Part shown: in pieces, positions 29,345 through 38,392 of the stretch
Position numbering within the stretch: the stretch's first letter is position 1
How the letters are laid out: each line of letters begins with the position of its first letter
NCBI RefSeq assembly: GCF_900182915.1
Contig: NZ_FXUG01000019.1
Coordinates: forward strand, 1-64,000
Length of the DNA stretch: 64,000 nucleotides
From: Neorhodopirellula lusitana
Lineage (GTDB): Bacteria > Planctomycetota > Planctomycetia > Pirellulales > Pirellulaceae
Direction: 5' to 3'
Position numbers and translations under genes: made by a program
Notes under the pieces: generated by a model
Told to the model about the DNA's origin: nothing
The model's database searches: none
What the model saw: only the letters and a program-made list of their open reading frames with translations

Positions 29345-29960
29345 GACAATCGCCGTTCGTGGGCACTTCGTAGACGCCGGGTGATGTCTAACAGTAACGG
29401 TTTTGCGGATTGCCCGCACAGGTTATGCCAAAGTCATTGGACCGGCTTCGTGCGTTTGCGATCGTTCATCGCGATGCAGACGACATGCCGCCCTTTCCAG
29501 TGGCTTCGGCATGGTCGATCGGGCTGGCTTTTTCGACAGAATCGGTACAAGCGGTAGGGTCGTTCTGAGTGACCGCCCCAGTCGCTTTATTTTACCTTGT
29601 GCACCCCGTTTGCGTGTCTCTGTCATGGTCCGTAGTCGATGTAGTTTGTGCAACGGAATCATTTTCGCTATCCCGCAAGCTCAACGCATGTGTTTTAGGC
29701 AAGTGATTACAACTCGACCTCCCTTCTTCCTCGCGTCTTCAGCCTCAGTCTGGCTGACCGACATTATGCGGGCAAGTGACAACGCTCAAGCATTGAGCTA
29801 ACGGGAAGTGATTACCGCATTAGCCACCAACACTACCTGAGAAAGTGGGACGGGCTAGCGAGGTTTGGTTCCGTTGATGGGCTTGCCGGGGGGTTCCGGT
29901 GGCCAGTGGAAAGCTGCGTCTTATGCAACGCCTAGCGTTGTTTCCTGTGGAGATTTTGAC
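29345..29960. other. Intergenic region upstream of the YTV protein gene
   Basis: It holds the divergent promoters of rex and the YTV protein. A hairpin CAACGC/GCGTTG (29926-29931, 29935-29940) ends 8 bp before GGAG (29949-29952), the probable ribosome site for the ATG at 29961. No gene is credible in the remainder. Confidence 0.5.
29926..29952 (+). promoter_or_regulatory. 5' leader hairpin and ribosome site of the YTV gene
   Basis: A 6-bp stem with a CTA loop lies directly upstream of the GGAG site. It could stabilise the mRNA or affect loading. Most genes in this window have no such clear ribosome site. Confidence 0.45.
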
Positions 29961-31778
29961 ATGAAGAAGTTCTGGTTGATGCCCGTCATCGCGTTCATCG
30001 CGATCGTCTCGGGCGCTACAGCTGCTCAAGCTGCATATTGCGGCGCGATCAGCTACGAAGGCTGTAGCAGCTGCGGTGGCGGATCGGTCGTCGCTGATAG
30101 CGGCATGGCCGGTGGCTCCGTCATCGCTGACGGTGCAGTCATCAGCGAAGGTGCGGCTCCCGCATCGGCTGGTGGATCGTACACCGTAATGCGTAACGTT
30201 CGTGAAACAGTGATGGAGCAAGTTGAAGAAACTCGCTACCGCACTCGCAACGAAACTTACTACGTTGACCAAGTCGTCAATAAAACGCGAATGGTTCCTG
30301 AAACCACTCAGCGTGAAGTTCAATACACCGTGATGGTTCCCCATCGCGAAACTCGTCAAAAGACGATCAACTACACCGTCAACAAGCCTGTGTACGAAAC
30401 TCGTCAGCGAGTGATCAACTACACAGTCAAGAAGCCTGTGTACGAGACTCGTACTAAGACGATCAACTACAAAGTGATGAAGCCTGTTTACGAACAGCAC
30501 CAACGAGTGATCAACTACACAGTCAAAAAGCCTGTGTACGAAACACGTACGAAGACGATCAACTACACGGTCAACAAGCCTGTGTACGAAACACGTACTC
30601 GTACGACTAACTACACAGTCATGAATCCTGTGTACGAAACTCGTACCCGTAACGTAAACTACACCGTTTACAACACGGTTCGTGAGCAAAAAGTTCGCAC
30701 TGAAAACTACAGCGTGAGCGTTCCTCAGCAGTACACCAAGACCATCACGGTCAAGGGTGGCCACTGGGAAACTCGCACTGAAACCGTTCCTGGCCCAATG
30801 ATCCGTCGTACGGTTCGTGAGCCTGGTACTTCGTACTTCGACGCTTCAACTTGCCGCACCGTATACTGCCCCGGCAAGTGCCGCACAGAATGCGTTCAAG
30901 GTTGCCCAAAGACCATCTGCAAGAAGGTCTGGGTTCCTACTTGTGAGCAAAAAGAAGTAACTTGCACTAAGTACGTCAGCGAATGCCGTACTCGTGAAAT
31001 TCCTTACACTGTATGCCGTCGCGTTCCTGAGTGCCGTACCAAAGTGGTCGAGTACAAGGTTTGCAAGATGGTTCCAGAATGCCGCACCAAGACCTGCAAC
31101 TACACCGTTTGCAAGATGGTCCCAGAATGCCGCACCAAGGAAGTTTGCTACAAGGTTTGCAAGATGGTTTGCGAAAACCGTCAAAAGACCTGCAACTACA
31201 CGACCTGCAAGATGGTTGCTGAGTGCCGTACCAAGACTTGTAACTACACCGTCTGCAAGATGGTTTGCGAAAACCGTCAAAAGACCTGTAACTACACCGT
31301 CTGCAAGATGGTTCCAGAATGCCGCACCAAGACTTGCAACTACACCGTTTGCAAGATGGTTCCTGAGTGCCGCACCAAGACTGTTTGCAGCACCACTTGC
31401 CGCAAAGAATGCTACCAAGAAACCATCAAGGTTGCTAAGTGCCGCAAAGTTTGCGAGCCTTACACTGTAACCCGATGCGTTCCACGTGTTGTTTGCAAGC
31501 AAGTTCCTGTCACCGTTTGCTGCCCAGCTCCTTGCTGCGGTGCTTCGGCTGCCGGTAGCGATTGCGGTTGCGGAGCTCCTGCAGCTTGCGGATGTGACTC
31601 AGCTTCGGCTTGTGGTTGCGACGCAGCACCAGCTTGCGGCTGCGACGCAGCTCCTTGCTGTGCACCAAAGAAGAACTGCATCAAGAGCTTGTTGAACAAG
31701 ATCTTCGCTAAGCCAGCTTGTGGCTGCGAAGTCATCGACAGCTGCGGCTGCGACGTTGCACCTGCTTGCGGATGCTAG
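29961..31778 (+). CDS. YTV-repeat cysteine-rich surface protein
   Basis: The 605-residue protein has a classic signal peptide (MKKFWLMPVIAFIAIVSG, cleavage after TAAQA). Residues 122-249 are eight 16-residue repeats such as YTVNKPVYETRTKTIN with no cysteine. A spacer follows (about 250-348, with VKGGHWETRTETVPGP). Residues 349-476 are eight further 16-residue repeats such as YTVCKMVPECRTKTCN, with two to four cysteines each. The tail is Cys/Gly/Ala-rich with repeated ACGCD. The YTV domain was defined from Rhodopirellula baltica, and such proteins are associated with the proteinaceous planctomycete envelope. Even codon choice suggests high expression. A structural, disulfide-linked wall role is inferred. 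Confidence 0.88.
   Translation: MKKFWLMPVIAFIAIVSGATAAQAAYCGAISYEGCSSCGGGSVVADSGMAGGSVIADGAVISEGAAPASAGGSYTVMRNVRETVMEQVEETRYRTRNETYYVDQVVNKTRMVPETTQREVQYTVMVPHRETRQKTINYTVNKPVYETRQRVINYTVKKPVYETRTKTINYKVMKPVYEQHQRVINYTVKKPVYETRTKTINYTVNKPVYETRTRTTNYTVMNPVYETRTRNVNYTVYNTVREQKVRTENYSVSVPQQYTKTITVKGGHWETRTETVPGPMIRRTVREPGTSYFDASTCRTVYCPGKCRTECVQGCPKTICKKVWVPTCEQKEVTCTKYVSECRTREIPYTVCRRVPECRTKVVEYKVCKMVPECRTKTCNYTVCKMVPECRTKEVCYKVCKMVCENRQKTCNYTTCKMVAECRTKTCNYTVCKMVCENRQKTCNYTVCKMVPECRTKTCNYTVCKMVPECRTKTVCSTTCRKECYQETIKVAKCRKVCEPYTVTRCVPRVVCKQVPVTVCCPAPCCGASAAGSDCGCGAPAACGCDSASACGCDAAPACGCDAAPCCAPKKNCIKSLLNKIFAKPACGCEVIDSCGCDVAPACGC
30324..30707 (+). repeat. Eight 48-bp repeats, cysteine-free YTV block
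   Basis: Eight consecutive 16-codon units, consensus YTVNKPVYETRTKTIN. Units 2-7 are the closest to each other; the first and last are the most diverged, as expected for arrays that grow by internal unit exchange. Confidence 0.95.
31005..31388 (+). repeat. Eight 48-bp repeats, cysteine-rich YTV block
   Basis: Eight consecutive 16-codon units, consensus YTVCKMVPECRTKTCN. Units 4 and 6 share a VCENRQ variant in place of VPECRT. The block has the same period and the same framework residues (Y-T-V, K, V, E, R, K, T, N) as the cysteine-free block. Confidence 0.95.
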
Positions 31779-31793
31779 TTTGAAATAGTTTGA

Positions 31794-31844
31794 TTTCAGG
31801 AAAGCTGGCCCGCCGAATGAATCGGCTGGCCAGCGGACCTGAAA
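31794..31844 (+). terminator. Long imperfect hairpin after the YTV gene
   Basis: Nested arms TTTCAGG/CCTGAAA and GCTGGCC/GGCCAGC plus CCGA/TCGG form an interrupted stem around an ATGAA loop, starting 16 bp after the stop. There is no T-run, but the position fits a terminator or 3' stabiliser. Confidence 0.6.
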
Positions 31845-32103
31845 CCAAACCACACGGAAATTTAGGACGCCTTCCACGCGACTAAGCCCCAATCGAATCC
31901 AAACGACCGGGCTGGCTCGGATACTCTTCGAATAACGAGCAGCCGGCGTTGGATTCGCCCGGGGCGATTGCCCCTCCCAGAAGTCGCTAACGGGTCGAAC
32001 GTCCAAAACAGTTTCAATCGGGGTCGAGGTTCTCAAGGAATGAGAAACTCGCCCCTTTTTTTATGCGCCGACTCAAACGTCTCGCGGCATGCCACTGTGC
32101 CAT

Positions 32104-32196
32104 CGCCAGAGTGAATGCCAGTGCCAGAGTCAGAGCCAGAGCGAGAGCAAGTGCCACAGCGAAAGCCATTGCCACAGCGAAAGCCAGTGCTAGAGC
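32104..32196. repeat. Short GCCAGA/GCCACAGCGAAA repeats
   Basis: A 6-bp-phased run of GCCAGA, GCCAGT and similar ends in two 18-bp units (GCCACAGCGAAAGCCATT at 32153-32170 and its near copy at 32171-32188). It lies outside any convincing gene. Confidence 0.8.
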
Positions 32197-32769
32197 ATTT
32201 TGATTTTTGTCGTAGTGGAACTCGTCAAGAGTTTCGTAGGCCAGCGTGGCGATCGAAAGTCTTGACGGTTTGCGCTACGTCCTACGGTATTTTGAGAATG
32301 CTTTAGTACAAGCCATCGAGGCCGCGTCCCGCTCGCGACGGCCAACAACGCAGCAATGCAACACGCTCGACGCGGCGACGAGATACTTCTTGGTTCGAGC
32401 GTGTTTCTCGAACACTCCGAACGAGATGTGCAGGCCCGGATCACCATCCACATGGTCGCCCATCATCTTCATCGGTGTTGCCTTGAGCTTCGTCATGCGT
32501 CTTGCCAATGGCAGCTAAGGTCGCGAAACGCTGCTGACTCAACTCGCTAGGGTAGCGGTTGCGACAGCCTTAGTAAGACGCACCTTCCTACGTCCCGATT
32601 GCTGTAGCGACCACTGCGGAAGGGTTGTCCCGCCTTTAGCAACTGTGCATGAACGAAGTCCTTGCAGGTGGTGAATTTCGCAATGCTAGCAAACCTTGGG
32701 TGGTAAGCGATGGCGATAACGTAGTTTGTAACTTGGGGCAAAAATTTCGCGAATGGATGGAAGAGTAGA

Positions 32770-35700
32770 ATGGGGCAATCTATTTCTGGTGCGTGTTCTG
32801 TAAGGAATCGTTTTAAACGAGGGATGCTAAGAGCCAAGAACCGCAAACGGCTTCTACTAGCAGCCATGATTGTTGGTGCGGCGTTTTCAACTGCGGCCAA
32901 CGCACAGTCGCCAACCGGTGGGAACATCGTTGCCGGTGCGGGAACGATCGACACGAGTATCGCGAACCTGACCAACATCACGACCACCACCAACCGCGCG
33001 GTCATCAATTGGTCGGACTTTTCCGTCGGACAGGGCCAAACGGTCAATTTCGATCAACTCAGTTCCAACTCAGCGGTCCTGAATAAGGTTGTTGCCGGAG
33101 CGCCACAATCGCTGATCAACGGTGCGATCACGTCGAACGGAAACGTGTTCCTTTCCAACGCCAGCGGCATCGTGATTGGCTCAACAGGCACGATCAACAC
33201 GAATGGGTTCACTGCGACGACGTTGGGCATTTCCAATGATCGTTTCATGAGCGGCGATCTTTCGTTCTCGGGCAGTTCTTCGGCGGCCGTCACCAACAAC
33301 GGTCTGATCTCGACGGGCGATGGTGGCGCCCACCTGATTGCCTCGCAAGTTTTCAATAACGGAACCATTGAGTCGACCGGCACAATCAACCTAGCCACGG
33401 GCGGTCGGCTGAAGATGGCGGGCGGTACCTACATCCAAGCGGACCTCGACACAATCAATGGCGGGATTGCCGCGGGAGCATCATTGATTGGTAACAGTGG
33501 CACGATCCGGGCAATCGGTGGCCTGAATGTGGGCGGTGAAGTTTACCTGGTGAACCCCAATGGCCGAATCGTCAACGACGCGACGATTGCCGCCGCACTT
33601 ATCAATCCGAGCGGTTCAGGCAGTCCGTCGACCGTCGGTGGTAAAGTTGAGATGCTGGCGTCGACGGAAGCCAGCCTCAACCAAGGAACGGTTGACGTCA
33701 GCGGGACTACCGGCGGACGCGTCGTCGTCACGGGCGAAACGGTTTCACTGAACGCATCGACGATTGACGCATCGGGCGAACTGGCCGGTGGTGACGTGCG
33801 AATTGGCGGTGGGTGGAAAGGACAGAACGCGGATATCGCCAACGCGAAACAAACGTCTGTGTCCGCTGATTCCACTATCAGCGTCGATGCCACCGATAGC
33901 GGAGACGCAGGAACGGTGGTGGTTTGGGCGGATGGCAAAACGGACTTTGCTGGCCGAATCAACGCCCGCGCCCTGGGACAGGGCAACGGGGGTGACGCGG
34001 AAGTTTCCGGAAAGGATCACCTGGCCTTTACCGGCAACGCGGATCTGCGATCTTCCGATGGCGAATACGGGACTCTCTTGCTAGACCCAGCCACCTTCAC
34101 GATCGATGCCAGCAACGAAGACGCGATTCGGGCCCAGTGGGGACTCGGGTCGTTGACCATTGAAGCTGACAACGCAATTGAAGTCGAGTCCGACCTGTTC
34201 CCCACCGTGTCCCCCGGCGGCGACGAGATGACCTACGCCGACGGATCAAAGACATCGCTGACTTTCCGCGAGGCGAGTGGCGGTGACGGTGCGGTGGACA
34301 TTAACATCGCAGCCGAGATTCGTGATTCTCGAAAGGGCTCCGCCGCTGTCGAAATCAATGCTGGAACCGGTACATTCACGGTCACCGAAAACGGTCGTAT
34401 CAGTTATTTGCTGGGTGGCGTTTCCGATGTCACAGTGACGGCAGGTGACGTCGATGTGGCCGGTTCAAGCTGGATCGACAAGTTGATCGCGACCGGTGAC
34501 GAATCCGTTGGTTTGGGGACCACGGCGACCGGCCAATTGAACCTGAGTGATGACGATCTGGCGTCCCTTTCAGTTGGCACGATCCAGGCCGGCGACGTCG
34601 ATATCGAAATGGGCGAATCCGCGAGCGTCATTTCGTCGCTTCACATCGATGCGGATGCCGTGAACATCGACCGTTTCGCCGGACATTCACTCTCGATTAG
34701 TTCCGATGACTTGACGATCACCGGCCCGGTTGCCGGAAGTGGAACGTTTGAATTCAATGGCAAGTCAAGCAAAACCATCGGTCTGGGCAGTGCTGCCGGT
34801 GATCTGCAGTTCTCCAAAACCAACCTGGAAGGCATCACCGGTTTTTCAACCTTTGATATCGGGACTGCGACCGGACCTGGTAGCGACATTGCAATTGATG
34901 ACGCAGCGCTTAATTTTTATTCAGTGATCTTGCGAGGTTCTTCGATCGATGTCGACACATTGCAAATCGGCACCAATCTGAAGCTGGAAACGGATAGCCT
35001 GAATGTGCAAAACCAAATCGTCAAAGCAGCCGACACCGGCACTCTGAACCTCGACACCACTACCAGTTCGCGGAGCATTGGCCTGGGCGATGGGAGGGTG
35101 GGCGATTTCAATGTCACCGCCGATGAATTCGACTTCCTAGGAACGTACAGCAGCCTGCTGGTCACCGGCGGTAGCGGCGATGTTCGCGCGGACATGGACT
35201 TCACCGGCAACTATGCGAGTGGGATCACGATCGATGGTGGCAGCGGTGACGCATTTCTCAATGAGATAAGCACCGATTCAGGTTTCTTCAAACTCACCAG
35301 CGGTGACATCTACCTCGCCAGTGCGTTGACCGGGGATGCTGACAACACTGATCTGCGACTGTTCTCGGGCTCGGGCAGCATGTCGGTGGGGGCAGCCCCT
35401 GCGGGCGACTGGACGCTGGACAGTACCGAATTCGACCGTGTCACGAATTTTGAATCGGTGACTTTGCAAAACACTAGTGCGTCTGGCTTGTTGGACGTGA
35501 CCGGCGCTGATTCGGTCAATCCAGTCGACTTTGGCACCATCACGACTGGGGCGGTCAACTTGTTAGCCGACGTATTGGTCTTGAGTGATTTGAAGGTTCC
35601 CGAAGCCCTCAATATTTCAGTTTATTCAGGACTTGAAATCGGCGGTGCTGTCACAACCGAGGACAGCGATAGTTTCTTGACCATCAACGCAGGCAGAGTG

Positions 35701-37884
35701 TCCAGCACCAGCGGTTCGCGAGCAACGTCGGTCGGGCTGGGCAGCGGTTCCACGGGCAGCGTTCATTTGGATGATACGGAACTCAACAACATCGTTGGTT
35801 TCGACACGGTCGATGTCGATCATGTTTCGGCATCGACACCCGGTACCACAACGATTGACGCGACGTTCGACAAAAATCTCAAGGTCAGTGGCAGTCGTTC
35901 GATTGACGTCATTTCGTTGACCACGACGGGGGGCAGCAATATTGATCTGTCGACCGCGTATCAGTACGGTGGAACTGGCAATATCGGCACCGACAAGATC
36001 GACGTGACCAACATCAATGCTTCCGGTGACATCAAGCTGGATGCCACGCAGGTCGAGATCAACGGCGTCGCTCAAACCACGCAAGGCGATGTCTTGGTCG
36101 AAGCGACACGGACCGCCATCGGTGATGGCACGCAGTCCAGTGCCGTTAGCCTAGGCAGTGCTAGCGGTTCGACGACCGTCAATACGCAAACCCTGACGAT
36201 CGATGCGAGCGCTGATGCACCGGCTCAACTTGGATTTGCGTTCACGGGAACGACAACGGATGTTGACGGCGATATCTCTGTGAATGCTTCCGACGACATC
36301 ACGCTCACCGGAAGTGGATCCCACTTCGCAACCATTGGCCACGGCGATGCTCCTGGAAACGATGACACCGGGAAGTCGGTCGCTGGTGATGTGACCGTCT
36401 CGGGAAGCAAGAATGTTTCGATTACCAAAGGTCACATTGGACATGTGATCGATGCCGGTGGGACTTACGCATCCGGTAGCACCATGGTTTACGCCGGGCT
36501 GGCCGACTTCAGTGAGGACAACCCGGATCGTGATGAAGATGACTATCATCAACCCTACACGATGGTTGCCGATGCCGATTCAAAGTTCGTCAGTGCCGGT
36601 TTTGCAGACGGCGGGAGGCTTGGATTCTATGTGCCGGACGTCACCCAGTATCAAATAGACACTGCCGCATCGCTCAATGGCGGTCAAGCTACGGGAGCGG
36701 TGCCGACCAACTTCGGTGGCCCGAGCGATCCCAACAACGGTTTTGCCGGCGAGTACGTCGGCGACGCTGCTCAGAACTGGTCGATCTTCTCAGCCCCGAT
36801 TGGTCTGGAGATTCAAATTGGTAATTCCACCTCGGTATACGGCTCCGAAATCACTGAGCTGGCAGACATCACTTTGCTCGGTGGCGAAGCGAAGCTGTAT
36901 GGCGCAACGACTAAGGCCGATCTGAATCTCGCTGCGGACTATGACGGACTAAGCAGCGAAACAGACGCCGGCACGACTGTCTTGCAGATCAAAACCGATG
37001 ACCTCAAGAAAGGCTATTTCGTCAAGCGAATCTATCGGGATGGCGAAACGTTCGGTTCCGATCCAGGCGTCTCCATCGACACCGCCGGGACCCACACGAT
37101 CACCCCCGCAGAGTTGACAATCGAAATTGCCAATCAAACCAAGCAATATGGCGATGTCTTCACCTGGGACGGTACTGAGTTCGACGCATCTGGGCTAGTC
37201 AATAGCCAGACGGTCGACAGTCTCACAATCGCATCGAGCGGTGCCGCAGCGACCGCCGGCGTGACAGACGGTCCGTATGAAATCACGGGATCGGCACCCA
37301 CCGGGACTGGCTTCAAAGCTTCGAACTACAACATCACCTTCGACAGCGGTTCGCTTTCCGTGACACCGGCTCCCTTGATGCTGACTCTGCGTCCGTCATC
37401 CAAAATGGTTGGCACCGAATCCAACCTCAACGGGACCGAGTTCTCCGCCGAAGGACTGAAAAACGATGACTTGGTTGACACCATCACTCAGGAAAGCGAA
37501 GGCATTCCCGAGTCCGCGGTGGTTGGCGTCTATGAGCTTACCGGCCGTGATCCCATCGGCTCGGTCTTTGATGCATCCAACTACGACATCACCTTCGAGC
37601 ATTCGACGCTCACGGTGAAAACGCCGGAGGACAATACGACTCACGACGTCTGGTCGCGTGCAGGTTTGGTGGCGGGGTCGGTCAATAATCTGATCGGTGG
37701 CAGAAGTGGCTCGGTTACCAGCGGGCAACAGGGCAGCACATCGGTGGGCGTAACGGATCCGGGAGCGGCAGGCGGTGATGAGGAAACCGCGTCGCAAGAT
37801 GAGTCAGGCGGCGAAGATGATACGTCTGAAGAGTTGGCTGCACAGCTTAACGGTGAACCGGATGGAACGAACACGCCAAGCTAA
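32770..37884 (+). CDS. Two-partner secretion exoprotein (TpsA, filamentous hemagglutinin-like) with MBG domains
   Basis: This 1,704-residue exported protein has a long signal peptide (basic RAKNRKR then LLLAAMIVGAAFS, cleavage after ANA near residue 45). The TPS domain follows: VINWSDFSVGQGQTVNF, LNKVVAGAPQSLINGAI, NVFLSNASGIVIG and GEVYLVNPNGRI are the conserved blocks recognised by TpsB. The long middle is a Gly/Asp/Thr-rich beta-helix with LGLG-type repeats. Near 1446-1616 two MBG domains occur (ELTIEIANQTKQYGD; PLMLTLRPSSKMVGTE). The tail is acidic. It should be a fibre on or released from the cell surface. An internal ATG at 32824 is an alternative start. The tpsB gene lies about 510 bp downstream. 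Confidence 0.88.
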   Translation: MGQSISGACSVRNRFKRGMLRAKNRKRLLLAAMIVGAAFSTAANAQSPTGGNIVAGAGTIDTSIANLTNITTTTNRAVINWSDFSVGQGQTVNFDQLSSNSAVLNKVVAGAPQSLINGAITSNGNVFLSNASGIVIGSTGTINTNGFTATTLGISNDRFMSGDLSFSGSSSAAVTNNGLISTGDGGAHLIASQVFNNGTIESTGTINLATGGRLKMAGGTYIQADLDTINGGIAAGASLIGNSGTIRAIGGLNVGGEVYLVNPNGRIVNDATIAAALINPSGSGSPSTVGGKVEMLASTEASLNQGTVDVSGTTGGRVVVTGETVSLNASTIDASGELAGGDVRIGGGWKGQNADIANAKQTSVSADSTISVDATDSGDAGTVVVWADGKTDFAGRINARALGQGNGGDAEVSGKDHLAFTGNADLRSSDGEYGTLLLDPATFTIDASNEDAIRAQWGLGSLTIEADNAIEVESDLFPTVSPGGDEMTYADGSKTSLTFREASGGDGAVDINIAAEIRDSRKGSAAVEINAGTGTFTVTENGRISYLLGGVSDVTVTAGDVDVAGSSWIDKLIATGDESVGLGTTATGQLNLSDDDLASLSVGTIQAGDVDIEMGESASVISSLHIDADAVNIDRFAGHSLSISSDDLTITGPVAGSGTFEFNGKSSKTIGLGSAAGDLQFSKTNLEGITGFSTFDIGTATGPGSDIAIDDAALNFYSVILRGSSIDVDTLQIGTNLKLETDSLNVQNQIVKAADTGTLNLDTTTSSRSIGLGDGRVGDFNVTADEFDFLGTYSSLLVTGGSGDVRADMDFTGNYASGITIDGGSGDAFLNEISTDSGFFKLTSGDIYLASALTGDADNTDLRLFSGSGSMSVGAAPAGDWTLDSTEFDRVTNFESVTLQNTSASGLLDVTGADSVNPVDFGTITTGAVNLLADVLVLSDLKVPEALNISVYSGLEIGGAVTTEDSDSFLTINAGRVSSTSGSRATSVGLGSGSTGSVHLDDTELNNIVGFDTVDVDHVSASTPGTTTIDATFDKNLKVSGSRSIDVISLTTTGGSNIDLSTAYQYGGTGNIGTDKIDVTNINASGDIKLDATQVEINGVAQTTQGDVLVEATRTAIGDGTQSSAVSLGSASGSTTVNTQTLTIDASADAPAQLGFAFTGTTTDVDGDISVNASDDITLTGSGSHFATIGHGDAPGNDDTGKSVAGDVTVSGSKNVSITKGHIGHVIDAGGTYASGSTMVYAGLADFSEDNPDRDEDDYHQPYTMVADADSKFVSAGFADGGRLGFYVPDVTQYQIDTAASLNGGQATGAVPTNFGGPSDPNNGFAGEYVGDAAQNWSIFSAPIGLEIQIGNSTSVYGSEITELADITLLGGEAKLYGATTKADLNLAADYDGLSSETDAGTTVLQIKTDDLKKGYFVKRIYRDGETFGSDPGVSIDTAGTHTITPAELTIEIANQTKQYGDVFTWDGTEFDASGLVNSQTVDSLTIASSGAAATAGVTDGPYEITGSAPTGTGFKASNYNITFDSGSLSVTPAPLMLTLRPSSKMVGTESNLNGTEFSAEGLKNDDLVDTITQESEGIPESAVVGVYELTGRDPIGSVFDASNYDITFEHSTLTVKTPEDNTTHDVWSRAGLVAGSVNNLIGGRSGSVTSGQQGSTSVGVTDPGAAGGDEETASQDESGGEDDTSEELAAQLNGEPDGTNTPS

Positions 37885-38392
37885 GTGAGTTGCCAAGCGG
37901 TCCAACCGATACCGGTAGCTGACATGCCCCTTCCGGTTGGTGAAAGGGGCATGCTTTTACCTTGTGGGTATGCTGCGAACCGGCGGTCTGTTTCTGGACG
38001 CGGCTGAATGGGTCGCGTCCGTCATGGGGAGTCGAATTGTTCCTTCATCTTGAAGCGAACTTCAAATTTGAACGAGTTCAACGGCTAGGCTCAAAATTCC
38101 CGCGAATCGCTTTGTCCTTGTCAGACCAGTTATTAGGTTTCGAAATCCTGGCATAGCGGGCGAACGGGCGGCAGTCGATGAAGACCTACGCATGCTATCG
38201 GTGGCGGGGCACGTCACGGAGTAGTGTGTTTTACTGCAGTGATTTGTCTTCGACCAAAGCAATCACTGAAGAATTACAACAGCGTTTTACGCTCTGTTTG
38301 ATGCCGCATCAGTCAAAGTAAGCGACAACGCTCGCGTTGCTTGGGCCTGAACGTCATCAAACAAGCCAAAATGGATTTTGGGGCAACTGGAT
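37885..38392. other. Intergenic region between TpsA and TpsB genes
   Basis: The gap holds the terminator at 37923-37958 and about 430 bp of sequence without a recognisable gene. The terminator implies TpsB has its own promoter. Confidence 0.5.
37923..37958 (+). terminator. Intrinsic terminator after the TpsA gene
   Basis: CATGCCCCTT (37923-37932) pairs perfectly with AAGGGGCATG (37944-37953), with an 11-nt loop, followed by C and four T residues. Confidence 0.8.

Larger units (their letters stand above)
31779..32769. other. Long intergenic region between YTV and TpsA genes
   Basis: This gap of 990 bp is the longest in the window. It contains the hairpin at 31794-31844 and a purine-rich short repeat at 32104-32196. 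Open frames exist but none has a protein-like pattern. The TpsA promoter should lie near its right end. Confidence 0.45.

Noticed and set aside
29403-29801. Plus-strand frame between rex and the YTV gene
   Set aside because: Arg/Ser/Cys-rich composition typical of non-coding frames in GC-rich DNA; no start signal.
30324-31388. Repeats considered as recombination or CRISPR structure
   Set aside because: Both arrays are tandem, multiples of three, and code the YTV domains; no spacers.
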